From: DAOUAT01 sp964551735
GTDB lineage: Bacteria > Chloroflexota > Anaerolineae > CG2-30-64-16
Length of the DNA stretch: 64,000 nucleotides
Reading direction: 5' to 3'
Assembly (NCBI GenBank): GCA_964551735.1
Contig: CAZKEF010000003.1
Location: forward strand, 124,001-188,000
In this document: positions 60,396-64,000 of the stretch, piece after piece
How the letters are laid out: each line of letters begins with the position of its first letter
How positions within the stretch are numbered: the first letter of the stretch is position 1
Notes under the pieces: model-generated
Database searches by the model: none
The model's input: the letters and a program-made list of their open reading frames with translations, nothing else
What the model was told of the DNA's origin: nothing
Program-made: the position numbers and the translations under genes

Positions 60396-62102
60396 ATGCG
60401 TTATCTCATCCGCGTCTCATGGATGGTCCTTTCAAGCTCAATGCTGTTTGCGGCGATTGTGCTGGCGCTCACAGCCATACAGGTCAGCGCGCCTCACCCA
60501 CGCAGTCTGGCCGTAAGTGAACCAGCGTCTCAACATGAGGTTGCCGCCGTTGCAAACTCCAGGCAAGCTGACTCACGGGGTGACACGACTACTATCCGGC
60601 ATGCAGGAGCTTCGGCCACGCTTGACTACAACTGCTTGTCGGTGACAACCGTTCCTTTTACTGAGTGCTATTGGTTGGTCGAGCTATATAGCAGAACTCA
60701 GGGAGAGAATTGGCTCAACCACGAAAACTGGGTCAAGGCTCCGGATCCTTGTTCCTGGTGGGGGGTGAGTTGTGTTGACGCGCCAGGTTTGGCTGCAGCA
60801 CCATCTCGTGTGATCACGATTTCTCTCCCAGGCAATAACCTGGCTGGCTCATTCCCTGGCGGTGCTGTAGTCGCGTTTGAGTCTTTGCGGGAGCTGGATG
60901 TTGAACGCAATCACATCATTGGTAAGCCTGACGAGCTATTGAGTGAATTTCCTGATAGCCTTGAGGTACTGCGCCTCAGCGCTAATCGTATCGGTGGCAC
61001 GATTGTCGGTGACCAAGTCTGGCGCTTCGCAAAACTGGAGACGTTAACATTGGCGAGCAATCAGCTAGAAGGAGCGGTTCCGGATAGGCTTTGCGAATTG
61101 CCCAGCTTACAGGAACTTGACTTGGCATACAACAAACTGGACAACGATGGCCCTGCCTGCATCAGTCAACTGCAGCCGGAATGGGCCGATACGCAGACAG
61201 TTCCGCCTACAAACATGGATGTTGCCCAAGATGCCCATCGCAATGTTATGGTAAGTTGGGAACCGATCACTTACACTGTTGATAGTGGGTATTACGAGAT
61301 TGAATATGCTTTGTCTGAGGCTACTGGCTTGAGGACTTTACGATCAAGTGTCGTGATCAGCACCACAAGCAAGGAGGTTACAAGTATCTCATTGCCGCCT
61401 CCAGAAGAAGACGGAAGTTATCAGTTTATTATCAGAACGATAACGCAGCCACACGACGTGCAGCAGAATAAGCTCGTCAGCAGGGACAGTAAGCCGAAGA
61501 CGGTAGCCTTGCTCGGTAGGATTGAGCGGCCAACAAGCACGCCGACGATGACAAACACCCCAACGAAAACACCAAGCCCAACTGCGACAGAAACGCCGAC
61601 AGGTACGCCGACGCATACGATGACGCCAACAAGCACGCCGACGCACACGGTTACGCCAACAAGCACGCTGACCAATACCGTTACACCAACACCTGTGCGC
61701 GGGTTTTTGCCCTTGGTGCTGAAGGCGCCACCACCGACCCCAACCCTCGATCCGTTTTTTGAGAAGGAACCAAATAACACGGCGAGCGATGCCACTGGGC
61801 CGATCATTTCCGATAGAGACTACCGGGGACTACCTGATGACATGTACGATCTCTTCTTTTTTGATGCAACTCAGAGTGGCCCGATCAGAATCACGTTGAG
61901 TAACCACACAGGTATAGGCGTTCAGCTTCAGCTTTTCTGGCAAGACACTACAGTGGCCAACCGCGTTGCCTATGACACGGTCGCGCCCTACGAGATTCAG
62001 TTTGGCGGTGACAAGGGAGCAGGGAGATATTACATCTATATCTACAGCGCAGGCAACTACAACAGCTCAACACCGTATGTTCTGCGCGCGATGTTTCCAT
62101 AA
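60396..62102 (+). CDS. Secreted LRR protein with Fn3-like, Thr/Pro-repeat and PPC domains
   Basis: Protein of 568 aa. The signal peptide (MLFAAIVLALTAIQVSA) is followed by a plant-type LRR cap (LYSRTQGENWLNHENWV, PCSWWGVSCVD) and about five leucine-rich repeats (VITISLPGNNLAGSFPG, SLEVLRLSANRIGGTI, KLETLTLASNQLEGAVP, SLQELDLAYNKLDND). Next come a fibronectin-III-like domain, a TPTxTPT tandem linker, the motif GFLPLVLK, and a C-terminal pre-peptidase (PPC) domain starting EPNNTASDATGP. GGAAGGAGG precedes the ATG at 60396. It is AT-richer than the kinases on both sides. Probably a secreted binding protein, possibly a ligand or co-receptor. Confidence 0.9.
   Translation: MRYLIRVSWMVLSSSMLFAAIVLALTAIQVSAPHPRSLAVSEPASQHEVAAVANSRQADSRGDTTTIRHAGASATLDYNCLSVTTVPFTECYWLVELYSRTQGENWLNHENWVKAPDPCSWWGVSCVDAPGLAAAPSRVITISLPGNNLAGSFPGGAVVAFESLRELDVERNHIIGKPDELLSEFPDSLEVLRLSANRIGGTIVGDQVWRFAKLETLTLASNQLEGAVPDRLCELPSLQELDLAYNKLDNDGPACISQLQPEWADTQTVPPTNMDVAQDAHRNVMVSWEPITYTVDSGYYEIEYALSEATGLRTLRSSVVISTTSKEVTSISLPPPEEDGSYQFIIRTITQPHDVQQNKLVSRDSKPKTVALLGRIERPTSTPTMTNTPTKTPSPTATETPTGTPTHTMTPTSTPTHTVTPTSTLTNTVTPTPVRGFLPLVLKAPPPTPTLDPFFEKEPNNTASDATGPIISDRDYRGLPDDMYDLFFFDATQSGPIRITLSNHTGIGVQLQLFWQDTTVANRVAYDTVAPYEIQFGGDKGAGRYYIYIYSAGNYNSSTPYVLRAMFP
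61543..61692 (+). repeat. Tandem TPT-coding repeats
   Basis: Repeating units of about 30 bp (ACGCCGACGCAYACG, ACGCCAACAAGCACG) encode Thr-Pro-Thr runs in the LRR protein. They are prone to slippage; this is a spacer between the ectodomain and the PPC domain, not CRISPR. Confidence 0.75.
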
Positions 62103-62121
62103 GCTTTTGGGTGCGTGAGAG

Positions 62122-63975
62122 ATGACCGACCTGACCGGCAAGACCCTGGGAGGATACCGCATCCTGCGCGAGATCGGTCGCGGGGGGATGGCGGTCGTCT
62201 ACGAGGCGTATCAGCCGTCCCTGAAACGCCGCGTGGCCATCAAAGTGCTGCCGCCGCAGATGGCCTTCGATGCCGCCTTCGTGGCCCGCTTGCTGCAGGA
62301 AGCCCGGGCCGCGGCCCAGTTCAACCATCCCAACATCGTCACCATCCACGACGTGGGCGAGGCCGGTGGCCTGTATTTCATCGTGATGGAGAAGTTGGAC
62401 GGCGAGCCGCTCAACGAGTTGATCCGCCGCACCGGCCGGATGGCGCCGGCGCGCGCGGCCAGGATCCTGGCCCAGATTGCCGCCGCGTTGGACTACGCAC
62501 ACGCCCACGGCACGGTACACCGCGATATCAAGCCAGGAAACATTATCATCGGGCCGGGCGACCAGGCGACCCTGACCGATTTCGGCATCGCCCGCGCGGC
62601 CGATAGCTCGCGCCTGACCCGCTCCGGGACGCTGATCGGGACGCCGGAGTACATGTCGCCGGAGCAGGCCTCAGGTCTCCCCGCCGGGCCGGCCAGTGAC
62701 ATCTACTCCCTGGGGATCGTGTTCTATGAGATGCTGGCCGGCCGAGCCCCCTTCCGTGCGGACAGCACGCCAGCGCTGTTACACCAGCACGTGTATGCGC
62801 AGCCCGCGTCGATACGGACACACGCGCCTGGAGTCTCGGCCGAGATGGATGCGGTGCTGGCCAGGACGCTGGCCAAGGAACCGGCCAAACGCTACCGCAC
62901 GGCCGGGGATATGTCCCGTGCGCTGCAACAAGCTGCCGGCTCGGAAGTCCCCGCGGCGCGCAGCGACGATCCGACCCGGCTCTTGCCGGCCACGCCTGCT
63001 GGCCGCCGCAAGACGATCGCGCGGCCGATCTGGTACGGCGTAGCCGGCGTGGCGCTGGTGCTGGTGGTCGCGCTGCTGTGGCCGCGGTCGCCAACGCCAA
63101 CGCCCGCGCCTGTGTCGGCTGTCGTTGTCCAGGCTACCGCCACGCTGGCGAGTACGCACACGGTGGCTCCACCCTCCAGGACACCGGCTGCTTCGTCGCC
63201 GGGCGTAACACAAGTGACTGGGCGGCCGCAGGTCATCGCGCGGCACGCGATCAACGTCTATAGCGGGCCGCATGACTCCTACGGCAAGATAGGTCAAACC
63301 ACTGAAGGTCAAGTGCTGGACATCCTGGCAGTCACAGCCGATGGGGGGTGGTGGCGGGTGTGCTGTGTCGCGGGCGATCCGGTCTGGATCAGATCCGAGC
63401 TGGTGGCGTTAGTCGGGGATGCAGCCGGCGTACCCGTGGCAACCAGCGGGGTGCCTTCGGTTGCGCCGACCCTGACGCCCACCCGGCCGAGCCGGACAAC
63501 GGCGCCGCGGCCGGCTGCCCCGGTCACAGCAACACCGGTCCCGCGCCCCACGGCAACCGCCATCCCGCCCCCGGCGCCGCAGCCCCCGCCGCGACCCGCA
63601 TGCCGGGCGGAGAAATCGTTGCCGGCCGTCACTTTGCTCACGCCGATTAAGGACAAAACGTGCAATGGGCCGGTGCGCTTTACCTGGCAGTGGCAGGGAG
63701 GGCTCTTAGCTGGTGAGGCTTTTGAAGTCCATATCTGGGCGGAGCGGCAGCAGAATCGAGGGCCGGTAAAGCGGACGCGGTCAACCTCGGCTGTAGTTGA
63801 TATAAGGCAAGATGTGTTGTGGATCAATTGGAATGAGACCCCACACCGGTGGGAGATCGTTGTGGTTTGTGAGGCAACAGGCCGTTGGGTGACGCAGGAG
63901 TCGGAGCCCAGGTTGTTCTACTTTTGGCCTTTAGAACCCTTTGACGCCAACAATCCTGATGGGAACTGCAAATAG
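62122..63975 (+). CDS. Receptor Ser/Thr kinase with SH3b and Ig-like ectodomain
   Basis: Protein of 617 aa. Kinase at about 13-270 (EIGRGGMAVVYEA, VAIKVLPPQM, VHRDIKPGNIII, DFGIARA, GTPEYMSPEQAS). Membrane helix at about 299-320 (YGVAGVALVLVVALLW). Outside are a Thr/Pro linker, an SH3b domain at about 370-432 (RHAINVYSGPHDSYGKIG, WWRVCCVAGDPVWIRSELV) and a C-terminal beta-domain at about 500-612 (LPAVTLLTPIKDKTCNG, VRFTWQWQGGLLAGEAFEVH, HRWEIVVVCEATG), similar in plan to the sensors at 39061 and 47752. It starts 19 nt after the LRR gene. The 25 nt after its stop hold only a GGGAGAG that may be the next ribosome binding site. Confidence 0.92.
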   Translation: MTDLTGKTLGGYRILREIGRGGMAVVYEAYQPSLKRRVAIKVLPPQMAFDAAFVARLLQEARAAAQFNHPNIVTIHDVGEAGGLYFIVMEKLDGEPLNELIRRTGRMAPARAARILAQIAAALDYAHAHGTVHRDIKPGNIIIGPGDQATLTDFGIARAADSSRLTRSGTLIGTPEYMSPEQASGLPAGPASDIYSLGIVFYEMLAGRAPFRADSTPALLHQHVYAQPASIRTHAPGVSAEMDAVLARTLAKEPAKRYRTAGDMSRALQQAAGSEVPAARSDDPTRLLPATPAGRRKTIARPIWYGVAGVALVLVVALLWPRSPTPTPAPVSAVVVQATATLASTHTVAPPSRTPAASSPGVTQVTGRPQVIARHAINVYSGPHDSYGKIGQTTEGQVLDILAVTADGGWWRVCCVAGDPVWIRSELVALVGDAAGVPVATSGVPSVAPTLTPTRPSRTTAPRPAAPVTATPVPRPTATAIPPPAPQPPPRPACRAEKSLPAVTLLTPIKDKTCNGPVRFTWQWQGGLLAGEAFEVHIWAERQQNRGPVKRTRSTSAVVDIRQDVLWINWNETPHRWEIVVVCEATGRWVTQESEPRLFYFWPLEPFDANNPDGNCK

Positions 63976-64000
63976 GGAGAGACATAATCACATTGCCGGG

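Noticed and set aside
61543..61692. Short regular repeats that could suggest CRISPR
   Set aside because: Units are contiguous, in frame and encode Thr-Pro-Thr linkers; there are no unique spacers.
10861..63975. Second variable repeat elsewhere in the window
   Set aside because: I scanned for the invariant TR flanks (GGGGCGGCTCGTGG, CGGTTTCCGGTGCGC) and saw only the copy at 18596-18707; targets outside the window remain possible.

Overview
The window is 64 kb of GC-rich DNA with no rRNA, tRNA or CRISPR array that I can recognise. Gene content suggests a member of the Chloroflexota, probably near Anaerolineae or Caldilineae. The pointers are many Ser/Thr kinases and FHA proteins, secreted proteins with Pro/Thr-rich linkers and an LPLV-type motif, GerW, a maltokinase, and short interspersed palindromic repeats. 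This is inference from content; no marker gene is present.

Region by region. (1) 1-16.6 kb is ordinary chromosome: a truncated GH13 amylase, a cytochrome P450, a HAD hydrolase, a Vps62-like protein overlapping a PPDK regulatory protein, GerW with a small membrane protein, a methyltransferase-nucleotidyltransferase fusion, a YbjQ protein, a large LamG/SdrD-like/RCC1 surface protein and a maltokinase. (2) 16.7-20.9 kb is a complete diversity-generating retroelement (DGR) on the minus strand: target kinase, reverse transcriptase, Avd, template repeat. (3) 21.2-25.3 kb holds two mobile elements: a DDE transposase overlapping a sigma-70-like gene, and an IS with clear 33-36 bp terminal inverted repeats. 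(4) 25.5-64 kb is a plus-strand archipelago of protein-phosphorylation signalling: seven more Ser/Thr kinases, two PP2C phosphatases and nine FHA proteins carrying about twelve FHA domains. Interspersed are a cobalamin-type radical SAM enzyme, two small membrane proteins, a giant subtilase-VWA-BNR protein and an LRR protein.

The main discovery is the DGR. Its 112-nt template and variable repeats differ at 14 positions, and all 14 are adenines in the template (coding sense). The variable repeat forms the last residues of a membrane receptor kinase: cytosolic kinase, one membrane helix, SH3b, then an FGE-sulfatase/C-type-lectin domain. The DGR therefore appears to diversify the ligand-binding tip of a kinase receptor. 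An SH3b module of very similar sequence occurs in a kinase of the neighbouring cluster.

In the cluster the same plan recurs: a cytosolic kinase, PP2C or FHA domain, a membrane helix, a Pro/Thr-rich linker, then an extracellular sensor (SH3b, beta-propeller, jelly-roll or Ig-like). One kinase and one PP2C share the same helix, linker and sensor, including a 96-nt stretch of identical DNA 19.5 kb apart. I infer an integrated phospho-signalling network in which kinases write, PP2Cs erase and FHA proteins (including a triple-FHA ABC exporter and a VWA-FHA protein) read. The DGR would supply receptor variability. The functional link between DGR and cluster is inferred from proximity and shared modules only.
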